A stretch of DNA of 64,000 bases. Source: Theristus sp. LFF4_11 (Eukaryota > Nematoda > Chromadorea > Monhysterida > Xyalidae). The translations under genes were made by a program, and so were the position numbers. How positions within the stretch are numbered: position 1 is the first letter of the stretch; each line of letters begins with the position of its first letter. The notes below the pieces were generated by a model, which was given only the letters and a program-made list of their open reading frames with translations, made no database searches and was not told the origin of the DNA. Shown piece by piece: positions 38,721 to 50,544 of the stretch. The stretch covers positions 1 to 64,000 of the forward strand of contig JASANC010003630.1 in the NCBI GenBank assembly GCA_030248135.1, in the 5' to 3' direction.

Positions 38721-39861
38721 TAGGGGTGGTAAAAAACGGTTTTTTTCAAATCCATGTGTATAAAACGGTTTTTTATACCGCGTCCGGTTCTTTATACCGA
38801 CCCAGTATTTGAAGAATCTTGTGATTGCGACAATTTCTGGTACTCTGATTTTACGCAAACCGCTGAATAATGAGTAAAAGACCACAATTCTAGCCAGAAA
38901 CTGTATGTGTTTCAATGGAAACGTATTCCAATCTTGATTTTATTTGAATCGGTGGCGCTTAGAGAGAATGCAGCATCAGAAAATTATCAGATGCGAGTTT
39001 AAAACAAAAAAACTAACGCAAGACAGATTGATATTTGAAACAGCAAGGAATGTGACACATGCAAATCAATTGAACTGACACGATCGAGAGATATGTAACT
39101 GCACAACAATTTCACCGCGTTTCGAAATAAAAGATCACCGAAAGACAAAAAGAATCACGAACCCGCACAGACGAAAGAAGTGAACCAAGAACAAAATTGA
39201 AAGAGCAAAAAAATCAGATGGAGATTCGGGTCACTATCACCAGTACAACAGCACGACGACATCACCAACAAAACTTTGAGCAATTTCCGAGTTCAAAGAC
39301 ATAAAATTTCAGGAAATTTGACTGAATAAATATTAGCCATTCACCCGATTTTTGTCTATTCATCATCATCATCATGAGTATCATCAATGCAGCCGTCACC
39401 ATCATCATCAGTGAAGTCGTCATCAGAGCTGTCCACACAATTTGCCGATGCAAGCGCAGCAATGTTCTCAGTGGCAGCAGCTGACGCTGCCGACGGGGAC
39501 TGCGAATCCATGCTGTCGCAGTTTGACAGCAACGATTCCGTGCTGTTGCCAGCAACACTTGACACGGGTCTCAGGGTGCTTTATTTATACCAAGAGCGTG
39601 AATTGTGTTCTCCGGAACATCAAATTATGAAGTGGCGAAAATGAAAATTGAAATGGATATGCGGAATACAGTGCATTTTGAGTGATTTCAAAAATTGAAA
39701 TTTGAGTCCTTCGGCGGTATAAAAAACCGGAAAAAACCAAAATTTACGCGGTAAAATATCGGTAATTTATTTTGGCCATTTTTTGGCGCTGGTATAAAAA
39801 ACCGTTTTTTATACCGTTTTTTATACCGAAAAAAACCGTTTTTTATACCGACCCACCCCTA
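38721..39861. mobile_element. hAT element with perfect 8-bp target duplication
   Basis: Termini TAGGGGTGG and CCACCCCTA are perfect inverses and the flanks are GTCACCAT on both sides (38713-38720, 39862-39869). Subterminal DNA on both sides is crowded with AAAAACCG..TTTTTTATACC words, likely transposase-binding repeats. The interior carries one acidic serine-rich frame on the minus strand (39359-39565, ending in DDDDE), which could be a leftover coding end of a transposase. No catalytic motifs are visible, so this copy is non-autonomous. Confidence 0.9.
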
Positions 39862-39869
39862 GTCACCAT

Positions 39870-41484
39870 CAATAGTTCCACATTTAATCACTTGTTTACC
39901 TGTTTTTCGTCATACTCTACCTGCTACTGCTCTCACGAAAAACGACAGAACCAACACCGTTTGGAACGTCTCGTGGGCAGGAGTAAGGGTATCACGTGTG
40001 GTCGCCCAACATTTAGGGCGTTTGCGCGATCCGTCCAGGACTGCACCTGACGTAGGGGTGCCTGGGCGACTTGGGCGACAACTCACGGCCAGCGTAATGC
40101 ATCATTATTAAAAGTATGTGCATGTGCAGTAGCGGTGGCCCCTGCCCTTTAACACAGGAAAGATAAGATGCTGAATGAGAGGCGGAGTCTGAGCGCAGAT
40201 TTTCACACTCACGCGCACAACAAAAGATTAAACAAAAGGAATAACGCTGAAACACGACAACAAATCAACCTGAACCTGACAAAAACTACTAGCAATGAAA
40301 CTAGTTACGCGATCACGAGACAATGAACCTGCTCTTGGAACTTTTAACACTATTAACTATAAGTCCTCTATTAACATTTCACTTTTTGAGACGGAACGAT
40401 TGGTTGCAAATTAAATGAAAGAACGTGAATTGGTTTAATATGAAAATGATGACGCATGATGTGAAGCAGTTTATTTGCGACGACTACACTCGTTTTTCTG
40501 ACATAAAAATCCGGAATCGGCAAAACTACCAAAAATCGAACCGCATTTTTTAAATTTACTGTTGCATCTTTTTTAACCAACTTCTGGACAAACTAAACTT
40601 CAAACACACAAAAGATGACGAACGGACAACAACCGAAAATGACATTATTGACACAACGTGGCCAAAACAAACAGCAAGCACAATTAAAGGAGCAACAAAT
40701 CGCTGAACTCCAATCACGAACGTTTCTGATGTGCAACAGGCCAGGTGGCACCTCAGGCTCGAGCTCGACGCCGCGCGGCAATGTCCACTGGCACTGGAAC
40801 GTGCAATGCCGTGCGACCGCGTGTGCCGCATCACGGGGGATCGCACGGTATAGATCCTTGCAGAGTGCCATTGGCGCTGTGTTCTCATTGATCTGCTTGA
40901 TACGATTGCATACAGTATGGCCGAATAAAAAAGGCAGCCGGTCAAGGCGGGATCAGTCGCAGACTAGGAGTTGTCTTTTTAAAAAATGCCAACATAACTC
41001 CTAATCATGTGTTCAAGAAAGCAAGAATAAACATAATAGCACGAAGAATCCATTAGTCTGAAAAAACACGTCAAATTTGGCACACATATGGGTTTCTGAA
41101 CGTCTATTTTCTTTCATTCAAATTTCGCGCGCTCCTTGCACCCTGAAAAAAACTGCCATGTTTACTCGGTTATTCCGTACCTGTTTTTTGCTGCGATACG
41201 ACCTGCGGTGTTATTGTTCCTGAAATGGTAATCGCGAACGTGTGAGCAAGTTCTAGTGCAAATGGCCGAATCAACACTGCGCGACTTCGTCAGCATCATT
41301 AGAGATGGCGTGAAAACTTTAGAAAACGGTTTTCCCACGTCTGGTCAACATTATACTGCACCGCTGGGATCAGTTTAGTCAAGAAAAGGGCAAAACCATT
41401 CATTGTCTTAGTCTACTGTACAAAATTTATTCCATTTTTAATATTTCCTCTTGTAAGCACACTACAAAAACCATTGGGCGCTTT
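39870..41484. other. Repeat-edge and unassigned DNA
   Basis: No supported gene. A frame at 40615-41004 (+) and a 38-codon frame at 41262-41378 (+, MAESTLRDFV start) are the only ones of note. Neither shows similarity or a phase-compatible partner exon. The second could be a first exon of something to the right. Confidence 0.35.
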
Positions 41485-42325
41485 CCTATTTTAGCGTAAC
41501 TTTCCACAAATAGAGTAATTTTGATATTTTAGCGTAACTTTCATCAAATAAAGTAACTTTGATATTTTAGCGTAACTTTCAACAAATAAAGTAACCTTGA
41601 TATTTTACCGTAACTTTTATATTTTAGCGTAACTTTCAATATGTTACACTAAAATAGGATAGGGCTTGGTACTGTCCTATGTTAGCGTATCAACATATAA
41701 ACAGCTCATTTAAAGCTATTTCAGCCGCGAAACTTTGTAAACCTACGTTATTTTGCACGGAGAGTTCAAATTTTGACCTTGTGGTTACGGTAACGCTCGG
41801 TTTGGTCCCAACACGATCTTAGTTCCGTCAACAATCCACAAACAGCTTGGTAACCGCAACCAAATTAGTGAAACAAGCTAGATTAGGGTTGGTTTGCATG
41901 GAGATTTCAAATTTAAATTTTCTGGATTACGGTAACGCTTCGTTTGGTCTCAACACGATCTTAGTTCTATCAACAACCCACAGACAGCTTGGTCGCCGCA
42001 ACCAAATTAGTGAAACAAGCTAGATTAGGGTTGTTTTGCACGCAGATTTTAAATTTAAACCTTGTGGGTTACGGTAACGCCTGGTTTGGTCTCAACACAA
42101 TCCTAGTTCCATCAACAATCCACAAACAGCTTGGTAACCGCAATCAAACCGGTGAAACAAGTTAGATTACGGTTGTTTTGCACGCAGATTTTGAATTTCA
42201 GCTTTCTGGATTACGGTAACGCCTGGTTTGGTTTCAACAAGAACTTATTTCCGTGAAAAACATAGAAATTGTGCAACATTATTTACGTGTTCGTGAAGCA
42301 AATCGTTGTTAAATTCTCCCCGCCC

Positions 42326-42709
42326 TAGGGTTGATAAAAAACCGGTTTTTTATATTGCCAGAAAAAAAACCAGTTTTTTTTGTTTTAAAACCGTTTTAAA
42401 GCCATAAAAAACCGAATGCTCCTAAACTTTCCAGAATTTGGCATCTTGAACTAAAAATAGGAAATACATCAAAATTTGTGATTTTGAGCAGCGTAAAATG
42501 CTGAGCAGTTCAGTTCGACACAGTTCACTGCACCGTTTTTTTCAAAAATATAATTTTACATTTTATCAATTAAACGCAGAATTGTGATTTTTGACCACGA
42601 AGTTTAAAAAAATTTTAGGTAAAAAACCGGTTCTTTATTTTTTAAAGAAAAAACTGAAAAAAACGGTTTTAAAACGGAAAAGAAACCGTTTTTTTCCGTG
42701 CCAACCCTA
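42326..42709. mobile_element. hAT MITE nested in the fold-back element
   Basis: Termini TAGGGTTG and CAACCCTA lie inside the 8-bp direct repeat CCCCGCCC (42318-42325, 42710-42717). The subterminal AAAAACCGGTTTTTTAT words resemble those of the hAT at 38721-39861, so the two families are probably related. 384 bp, no coding capacity. Confidence 0.88.
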
Positions 42710-42852
42710 CCCCGCCCCCTCTTGTTTTTTGAAACGGATGGTTTACAATTGAAGGACAGTTTATGTTGGCAACGTATTTTATGATCGCTCAACATTCAAT
42801 GGCATAGGTCAAGAGGTCAAGAGTGCGTGAATTTTTTTGGCCTGCTGCAATT

Positions 42853-43745
42853 GGCAGTAGGAGAACTGGTACCCGGAGAACTGGTCACCGGAGAACTGGT
42901 ACCCGGAGAACTGGTCACGCGGAGAACTGGTACCCTCTGATTTGTGCGTGCGGAGAACTGGTCACCGGAGAACTGGTACCCATCTCCAAAAGTTAATTAT
43001 CCACACTCCATTCTGAATTTAATATTTAATTTATTTAAATCACACTCCATTTAATCACCATATCTTTTTCATTTATTAATTAAATATAAATAACAAATAA
43101 TTAAAGTACAGGGTTGGCCAAAAAGCTACCGGACTTCAAACTACTTAAAATTTGAAAGTTTTATAGTATTTAGGTTCGCATTTTTTAATTTTTAGAGGTT
43201 TTTCTTTCTATTTAATCGTGTTTTGACATTTTTTTGAAAATAGATGAAAACGGTGTGTGCAAGATTGACGCAGACATTTGACTGCACCAGAAAGTAGTGA
43301 TAGCTTTTGCTTTCGGCATTGAAATGCTTCAATGTCTAGCACCGATGATTCCAATGGACAATATCATCAGACATCATCAGAAACAGAAATTTTTTAAATT
43401 GAAAAAGTACGAACCCTAGTTTCCACATGAAATGTTTCCATATTTCAGCCTGAAACCTCAAACCAGACGCGAGATAGAGCAATTTGAAATCCTGTAGATT
43501 TTTTGGCCCACCCTGTACATTTCGAATGAGTCAATTAATATAAAACAAACAAAGTTTTTACAAAATCTTTTTATTAATCTAAAAACCTTCAACAGTAACG
43601 GAAAAAGGCAGTGAAACACGCGCAACCAGAGTGGGTACCAGTTCTCCGGTGACCAGTTCTCCGGGTACCAGTTCTCCGCGTGCGTTTGTGAGAGGGTACC
43701 AGTTCTCCGGTGACCAGTTCTCCGGGTACCAGTTCTCCGCCACCC
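42853..43745. mobile_element. Fold-back element with tandem-array arms (GGAGAACTGGTACCC unit)
   Basis: The left arm (about 42860-42985) and the inverted right arm (about 43635-43741) are built from the 15-bp unit GGAGAACTGGTACCC alternating with GGAGAACTGGTCACC. The 9-bp direct repeat GCTGCAATT flanks the element (42844-42852, 43746-43754). The AT-rich centre has no transposase. Its architecture equals that of 2440-2980, but the unit sequence is unrelated. Confidence 0.8.
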
Positions 43746-44477
43746 GCTGCAATTATGGTTTGGTAGAACGCACGTCATTGCTTTCTAAGGTAGTTTGTGG
43801 ATTGTTGATAGAACTAAGATTGTGTTGAGACCAAACGAAGCGTTACCGTAATCTAGAAAATTGAAATTTGAAATCTCCGTGCAAAACAATCCTAATCTAG
43901 CATGTTTCTCAGGTTTGGTTGCGGTACCAAGCTGTTTGTGGGTTGTTGATAAAACTAAGATCGTGTTAAGACAAACCAGGCGTTACCGTAACCCACAAAA
44001 TTTTAGTTTAAAATCTCCGTGTAAAACAACCCCAATCTAGCATGTTTTGCGGGTTTGGTTGCGGTTACCAAGCTGTTTATGGGCTGTTGATGAAACTAAG
44101 ATCGTGTTGAGACTAAAGCAAGCGTTACCGTAACCCACAAGGTTAAAATTTGAACTCTCCGTGCAAAATAACGTAGGTTTACAAAGTTTTGCAGCTGAAA
44201 TAGCTTTAAATGAGCTGTTTGTATGTTGATACGCTAAAATAGGACAGTACCAAGCCCTATCCTATTTTAGCGTAACATATTGAAAGTTACGCTGAAATAG
44301 GATAGCTGTTATTCATCGAAAATTGAAAGTTACGGTAAAATATCAAAGTTACTTTATTTGTTGAAAGTTACGGTAAAATATCAAAGTTACTTTATTTGTT
44401 GAAAGTTACGCTAAAATATCAAAGTTACTTTATTTGTGGAAAGTTACTCTATTTGTGGAAAGTTACGCTAAAATAGG

Positions 44478-45107
44478 AATCACCAAAACAAAAGCCAGCA
44501 CTCACATAACTTCTGCAGCCACACACACAGAGCCAGCCGCAAAACATCAAACCATGTACGAATGATTCTAAACTTACCAAGTTGTTTCTCAAGCTATTTA
44601 CAAAGCTTGGCTTGTTTGACAATCAGATGGCATACAAAATATCAACAAAACAATAACTATAATAGTTTATAAATCTTCTTCCACACAGACCATTTTCGAA
44701 CTGAGTTCAGGACAAAGACCAAGTTTAGAAACTCAATTGAAATCAATCATTGTTTGCCAATTTGCAACACCTTATTCGGAAAACCCATATTTTGTCTTAA
44801 CGTGGAAGAGACGGGTGGAAATCTAACAAAAATACAATCAGAAACAATCAATTTTTCTGAATGAACAACGTCGTTCTCTGAAATTTGAGGCTATGTGTGA
44901 AAGTTTGAAGTGAGAAAAAAGAGCAGAACTGACTGGAAACGAAACAACTGCAGTGAAGCACAATAAACAAACATGTCAATATGGAACATTGGAACGAGTT
45001 ATTTCATCTTTAAATGAGAAAAAGGTGCAAAGAAAGTTGCATGTGTTGTTGAAAATGCCAGGTCATTGAGTGATTGCATTGTGGTAACGTTGCTTTGCTA
45101 CTAGCTG
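44478..45107. other. Unassigned, AT-rich
   Basis: No frame, terminal repeat or RNA gene recognised. Confidence 0.4.
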
Positions 45108-48100
45108 TCAGGTGCCGGTCGGCAAGCGGCGGTGGCATGAGTCGTGTGTTTTCATCACTGGCGCCATGTCAACAAAGCTCCCAATCGTCTGATGAACCGG
45201 TGTGACTGCGCTCGTGCTACCTGGTGCTGTTGCGTGCACTTGCGTTGTGTCGAGCTAAAAACAAACACACGAAAACGGTGATAATGCTTGAAATAGTGAT
45301 GGAAAAACCGAACAGACACAAAGCACATTCAGCAAGTGCCGAAACGAACCGTCGTAATCAAGGTGGTTGTTGCAACAGTAGCATTTGAACGACGATCGCT
45401 GACTGCTGCTCTGCGACCGGCTGTCCCTGGCAAACAGCGCCAGTGCATTGTGCTCTGACGTGCTCGTTGTTGGCGTCGTCGTATTTGCAGTCACTGAAGC
45501 CACCGCTGCACCGTCTACATCCATCAAAATCTGAATATAAAAGCCCGTCTCACAGTTTCTTTAATCATTCAAAAATTCGTTTCATTACTGCTTAATAAAT
45601 ATTAAATGGATTGCAAGAAACGCCAAAATAACGGGGAGCTTTAAAACCGGGAGATCTAAAATCGTAGCCGAAAGATCGTGTCGTGTCGAGAATCAGCGAA
45701 AAAAGAAATTGTATGATATGAGCATTTTGGCGGAATAGTTATGCGGCCGACCAATCACTGTTCTGAAGAACAAACAATTGGTTGCATTATGCTTATTATC
45801 AAAACTACAAGTCAAGATTGGCGGATCGCTTGAGATACATCGAGTTCATTTTGCAGTTTGAACAGTTCAACGACGCAGCAGATCATGCGAATGAAATCAC
45901 AGAAGACGAGTGGGTGCAAATGTTTGAAGACGGTCCAGAAGACGACCACGGCAACGACATGAGCATCTTCACGCAGTGCAGTGGTCGTGGACTGTCTGGC
46001 GTTCGCTGGTGGCATGTGGCGTGCCGCACAGCGCTCGAGTGGACCTGGATGAATCGAGCCGAGGCACTTCGCTGCATGGTCTGCAATAGATTTCTTCGAT
46101 CGGCTTCTTACTTGGCCGGATCTGGCGAACCACGTCAGTCGGCTCGGAAAAAAGCACAAACAAGCACCAAGAGCAAAAACAACAACAAACGCAAGGAAAA
46201 AGTGCCCCGCTGTTCGGCAGCGTTCGATTCAAAGGGAACTGACAGCGCTGAACAGTCGACTAACCGTCAAACAACAGTCAAAGCGGGGTAATGTTTTAAC
46301 TACAATCAGGGTGTTTCCTCCCACCACCCATTTTTTGGGACCACCTCAGGTGCTGCAACCATGACCAAAAGAGGGTTTTAGGGTACGCTGAGTTTAAAAA
46401 TCTTATTTAGAAATTTGCCCGACGCTTTTACTGTGCCCTAAACGCATATGACATGGGGAGGAGGAAGGAAATTTTCTTAAAAATTAAATTTAAATAAAAA
46501 AACGTGCCACAAGGCACCTGAAATCCTGTTACAAATACAAATCGAGGTCACTGAGACCGAATCTAATGTTTATTTTGCTATACGGATTACTCCGCACACT
46601 AAAAACGGCCTCTATGAGGACTGAAAGAGAAAAAATCGGAAACTAGTCAAAAAATATATGAAAACTGTGCCGTAAATACAAATCGAGATCGCTGAGTTCG
46701 AATATGATGTTTCCGATTTTTTCAGATTTCTCCCTTTTCGTCCCTATAGAAGCTGTTTTTAGGGTGTGTAGTAATCTGTATAGCAAAATAATGGGAGGGG
46801 GGTGGGAGGAAACACCCTGACTACAATTACAAAAAAAAACAGTAAATGTGTTTGTAGCGTAGGTTGAAAATTCTCAACGATAAGAAGAAAACACGATTCC
46901 GTTTATTAAAACATCAATTATCAACAGAATTCCAAATGCTGACAACACCTGTTATGCCGTGGCAGCCATTCAAGTGGTGACTCGTGCAGCTGCATTTTCC
47001 GCTCAGCTTCTGACGACGGACAGCGCGCCCACAAGTTCAACGTGGTAAACTCATAATGCTCCTCAAAACAAAATCGGTATCCCCACCAGATAAAAGCACA
47101 TTTTGACAAATTCTTTTACAGGCAATTGGCTAATTTGGCCAGAACGAACAACTCAGGAAGAAGTCAGCTATTTAACCGGGCATCGTGGACGCAAGAACTT
47201 GCGCGAAGATTCTGCGATCAAGTAGGCGGCATCTACGGCGCGCAACACGTAATATAACCTACATTACTTCCATTACAAAACACAACACTCATTGTCTCCA
47301 ATGTGAATTAGAAAAAAATGTGCTATTCACTTCTGTACGGAACAAACAACACACCTTTAACATAGAACGGATTGACAGGACTCGCACGAATTCTTGACGA
47401 GGTTGCTGAGAACGGTCGAGGACGAGGGATTCGCATCCGTCAGCAATTGTTTTGAACTGGTCACACGTACTGAAACTGTGTGCGGCCAGTGCAGAGCAAA
47501 TGTTCACCGTTCCGGTCGACCAGCTGACCAGCGCCATCGTTTCGACATCATGATCAATGTTGGCAATCCGGTGCTAATGTCAATGGATGTCAACCAAGCG
47601 TTGCACTACGTCAACAATGAGGAGCGACAAGCCGACCCGTGTCTCAACTGCGATTCAGTAGACGCAGTTCGCATTCGGCGACTAATTCGTGTCCGCAGGT
47701 GTCAACAAACAAACGAGCTCTTCACTTGGTTGCTTCATGATGAAAAATGAATTTTGAAAACCCCTTCAAAACTGCAAAAGGATGAGTACCAAATAAATAA
47801 TTCAACAGGTACATGATCGTGTGGCTGGCTCGGATACACAATGGAACACATGGTGTCGGCGCATTCAAACTGCAGCATCGAGTGCCTCTGTCAGATCAAG
47901 TTGACATCGCAACTTGGTCTCACAATCTCGATGAAACACGAATGACACTGCGCGCCGCCATCCGGCATCGAGGGCAGCCAGGTTTACTCAAAAGCATTTT
48001 TGATCACTGACGGAGGCTGGTTAAGAAGAAATCTGCTGAAAACAGTTTTTAAAAAACTTCAATGGTTAACTGCAAACTTGCGAATCAAGTTCTAAAGCAC

Positions 48101-49179
48101 CTTCTGAAACGAATCGTCATTCTCGCCGCGGCCTGGTGGAAGCGCGTTAAACTCTTGTCTGTGCGTTCGGGGAATCGAGCCCCGCCGAGGGGTGTATAGG
48201 CACTTAATGACAGAGAAAACTCGATGGGCACCCACTCGACGGCGTTCTGTACGCCTTTCTGGATTAGACCTGGTTAAAAACATCGCCTAAAATTCCAACA
48301 ACAACAACAACCTTCTACAGGAGGTGGACATTACACAGCGTTGATCCGCGAAAATAATCAATGGTGGCATTGCAACGACCAATCTGTTTCTGCCGTTAGT
48401 CAGAGTGCCTTCAGTCAACTGACAGACACTGAGGCTGTCGTCGCATTGTACGAACTGAATTGATACTGATGTTTTCAAAGAACTGTTAAGCGAGGTGCAA
48501 GAATCGGCTGGAACTGCCGAGCTGGGCAGAACACATTTTAACAATTCCACATGTCATTCAAAATTGTCTCTTTCACGATTACTGATTTGTTTTCTTTTTG
48601 ATCTGAACTGAGTCTGAATTCAAGTTTTAAATAATTATTGCAGCAGTTTGTGTTCGTCAATTGAGACCAAGGACTGTCCGGTGAAAACGCTGTGGTTTTT
48701 TCTGTGTAATTGATGGAATATAAACGATTGAGCAAAAGATAATGTTCGAATGTTTGGTGACATTTTGGGTTTTCAAGCCCAAACAGAATTTATTTTGTTT
48801 GTTTATGCGCGATATTTTGAAGAAAGCATTCTGAAAGCTTTGTTTTCACAAGTCCTGGTTCAAGCTTACATTCGACTGCGAAAAAATCGTCAGTTTTTTT
48901 TATTTTGTTTTTTTTTTCACGGGGAAAACCTTTTTTCCCACGTTTAAAAATACGGTATTTTGCCAACCCTACTTACCATCAACTTGGCACAGATGACGCT
49001 CATGCGCAGCCCTAACAACGTTGGAGCTTCATTGTAGACTGGTCCACGATGATGACGGTCAGCAAACACGGCAGCTTCCGTGCGTTTCGGCTCAAACAGA
49101 ATCGCATCAAACGCGTCGCCTGAATCCGGGGCAGCGACGCTGGACGACGACAAACGGACGGGGGTTGTAGTGCTGTTGC
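45108..49179 (-). CDS. Tentative three-exon 3' portion of an unknown gene
   Basis: Three minus-strand segments join in phase with good splice signals. 49179-48977 (NSTTTPVRLSSSS to VICAKLM, acceptor GATTGCAG, donor GTAAGT) joins 45530-45350 (ILMDVDGAAV to NNHLDYDG, acceptor ATATTCAG, donor GTTCGT), which joins 45220-45108 (STSAVTPVHQ to LPTGT, stop). A CYCC motif is the only possible metal site. I recognise no family. If real, the USP gene lies wholly inside its large intron on the opposite strand. The 5' part is missing; a frame at 49738-50049 may hold another exon. Confidence 0.3.
45857..48463 (+). CDS. Ubiquitin-specific protease (USP, family C19), 5' end incomplete
   Basis: USPs cut ubiquitin from proteins with a Cys-His-Asp/Asn triad. 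Six exons join in phase: 45857-46287, 46928-47044, 47122-47248, 47379-47698, 47809-47981, 48321-48463 (436 residues). The Cys box is GIPNADNTCYAVAA, matching the family's G-L-x-N-x-G-N-T-C-Y. DSHEFL is the counterpart of QQDAQEF. CGQC and CLNC form the zinc-ribbon finger. RRYMIVWLARI matches the P-x-Y-L-I-I-x-L-K-R-F strand. GGGHYTALIRENNQWWHCND carries the catalytic His and the final Asn/Asp. The protein ends right after the domain (VVALYELN). The N-terminal exon has an acidic part, a Cys/His-rich segment (QCSGRG, WWHVACRTAL, CMVCNRF) that could bind zinc, then a lysine-rich linker. The true start codon is not found; the first in-frame ATG in this exon is 22 codons in. Confidence 0.85.
46307..46819. 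mobile_element. hAT MITE in the first known USP intron
   Basis: Perfect 19-bp inverted termini (CAGGGTGTTTCCTCCCACC) lie inside the 8-bp duplication ACTACAAT (46299-46306, 46820-46827). The CAGGG start and 8-bp duplication are hAT-typical. It begins 19 bases after the donor at 46287. 513 bp, no coding capacity. Confidence 0.92.
48124..48316 (+). mobile_element. tRNA-derived SINE, copy in the last USP intron
   Basis: The head has A-box-like CTGGTGGAAGCGCG and B-box-like GGGGAATCGAGCCCCG. The body has CGACGGCGTTCTGTACGCC and AAAAACATCGCCTAAAAT, and the tail is (AAC)n. A second copy of the same layout lies at 58381-58575, so this is a dispersed family. The tail ends only a few bases before the acceptor of the final USP exon (48321). 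Confidence 0.75.
48464..48976. other. USP 3' flank
   Basis: No gene. The last bases (TTTGCCAACCCTA, ending at 48971) look like one end of a hAT element of the TAGGGTTG type, but a left end was not found. Confidence 0.4.
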
Positions 49180-49499
49180 CTGCAATCGAGGTGGTGGCTG
49201 GGAGTGACGGTTGGGTTGAGTGAGTGGGAGTGCAGTCATAATGCTCGCTAATAATGTGAGCGTCAATAACAAAATACAGACAAACAAGCACTAATAATAC
49301 TTTTGTGCATTCAAACTTTTGAATATGACACGCTGATTCGCTGCATTTTTTGTTCAAACGTTGCAGTTAGTCTCGTCTGAATGTGCTGATGTTGGAATTG
49401 AAAAAATCTTCAAAAAATTTACGGGCGGCAGCGGTAAGATCGATCTTCATTGTAATTTCAAAGATTTTGCAGCTAAATTTAGCGTTTTTCCTTTAAAAT

Positions 49500-49720
49500 T
49501 TAAGCGAAAAAAATTCATGGGGGGGTGGGGGGGGTGGGCCCCCCCACAGAAAATTTTGAAAAAATGCACCCCCCCCCCATGGGACAACCCTGGGGGGGTC
49601 CCACGTTACCATAGGTTGGACCCCCCCCCCTCACTTTTTGGTCGGCAGGCACCCCCCCCCCCCCCACGGCACCATACCCCCCCCTTCGAAAATTTGTTTG
49701 GGCCCACGGTACTGGTTTCT
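49500..49720. repeat. G/C-run repeat, copy 2
   Basis: The order is ATGGGGGGGTGGGG, then CAGAAAATTTTGAAAAAATG, CCCATGGGAC, GTCCCACGTTACCATAGG, CTCACTTTTTGGTCGG, CGGCACCATACCCC, TTCGAAAATTTG, GGGCCCACGGTACTGG. The lead-in at 49430-49500 (TCTTCATTGTAATTTCAAAG, GCGTTTTTCCTTT) also occurs at 60848-60930, so it belongs to the same repeat. Confidence 0.8.
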
Positions 49721-50544
49721 TCGCCCTCCATGATTCTTTAACAGTGCCTAGAATGCTTGCTGCAGAGCAGAAGCAGCCAGCTTAGCAGCACAGCTCGAGC
49801 TGAGCTGACTATAACCCGCGATGTGGTAATCAACAAACAGACTGACTTGGCATGTTTCGATGTTTGAATAGTTGCACCGGCGCTGATCGGCTGTTGCAGC
49901 TTTTTGTGTTTCGCTGCCGTGACAGCGTTCAACGCTTGTTCGAACGAGCGATCCCCGTAACAGCCATTTGCGGTTGGTTTTTTTCTTGTCGATTTATTCT
50001 CGTTGCTTTCACAATCGAATTTGGAAACAAAAAGAGGGACTAACGTCACATTGTGTTTGTTCGGTTCTGCGGTGGCGTGGATCAGCCATCAACGTTGATC
50101 GATCATAATTGGCCATTGGTTGAAGTTGACCTCATTGACCAATGGAAGTGTTGGGCACAGATACTGCGCAAGCATAGGTAACGAAATTGTGAATTGTCGA
50201 ACTACGTTGCTAAAAAGCAAGCGTTAATTCAATCAATCCAAAAAACCTATGGCAAGCTCCAGTACACCTGGCCAACAATCTTCTTATTTTCAGATTCAGT
50301 TAACTTTTGATTGATTCACTTCTACTGTTTTCGATCCATTAACTTTATGTAATTTGTTAAAAAAAATAATTATCCCTCAATTTGAAGCGCATTCAATTTG
50401 TTTTTTTGCTCCAAGAACAAAATTTGGTTTGGGTTTGGGGACGGAGTTCACATACAACTCTTAATCACTTTGAATTTTATAGAGCGTTGATTATAAAATT
50501 TACTGGAGCTTCTTTTAAGAATGCATATAAACCCACGGCCAGAC
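49721..50544. other. Unassigned stretch before the hAT element
   Basis: A minus-strand frame (49738-50049) containing SFEQALNAVTAAKHKK with a GTCAGT donor after SKHA could be an exon of the tentative minus-strand gene. No acceptor or start was fixed, so it is not called. Confidence 0.3.

Larger units (their letters stand above)
41485..44477. mobile_element. Long-armed fold-back element, about 3 kb
   Basis: The outer ends are CCTATTTTAGCGTAACTTTC and its inverse. Each arm has two parts. The outer ~170 bases repeat TTTTAGCGTAACTTTCAACA-type units. Inside lies a series of ~130-bp tandem units (GTTACGGTAACGC, GTTTGGTCTCAACACGATC, CAACCACAAACAGCTTGG-like) running to about 42240 on the left and from about 43760 on the right. 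The spacer holds two other elements (42326-42709 and 42853-43745). I found no target duplication at the outer ends. No coding region was found, so it is a non-autonomous fold-back type. Confidence 0.75.

Noticed and set aside
40615..41004. 129-codon frame on the plus strand
   Set aside because: No similarity, no splice partner, and an equally long frame exists on the opposite strand.
41262..41378. MAESTLRDFV frame as first exon of the USP gene
   Set aside because: The only plausible donor leaves one base, while the USP exon at 45857 starts in phase 0.
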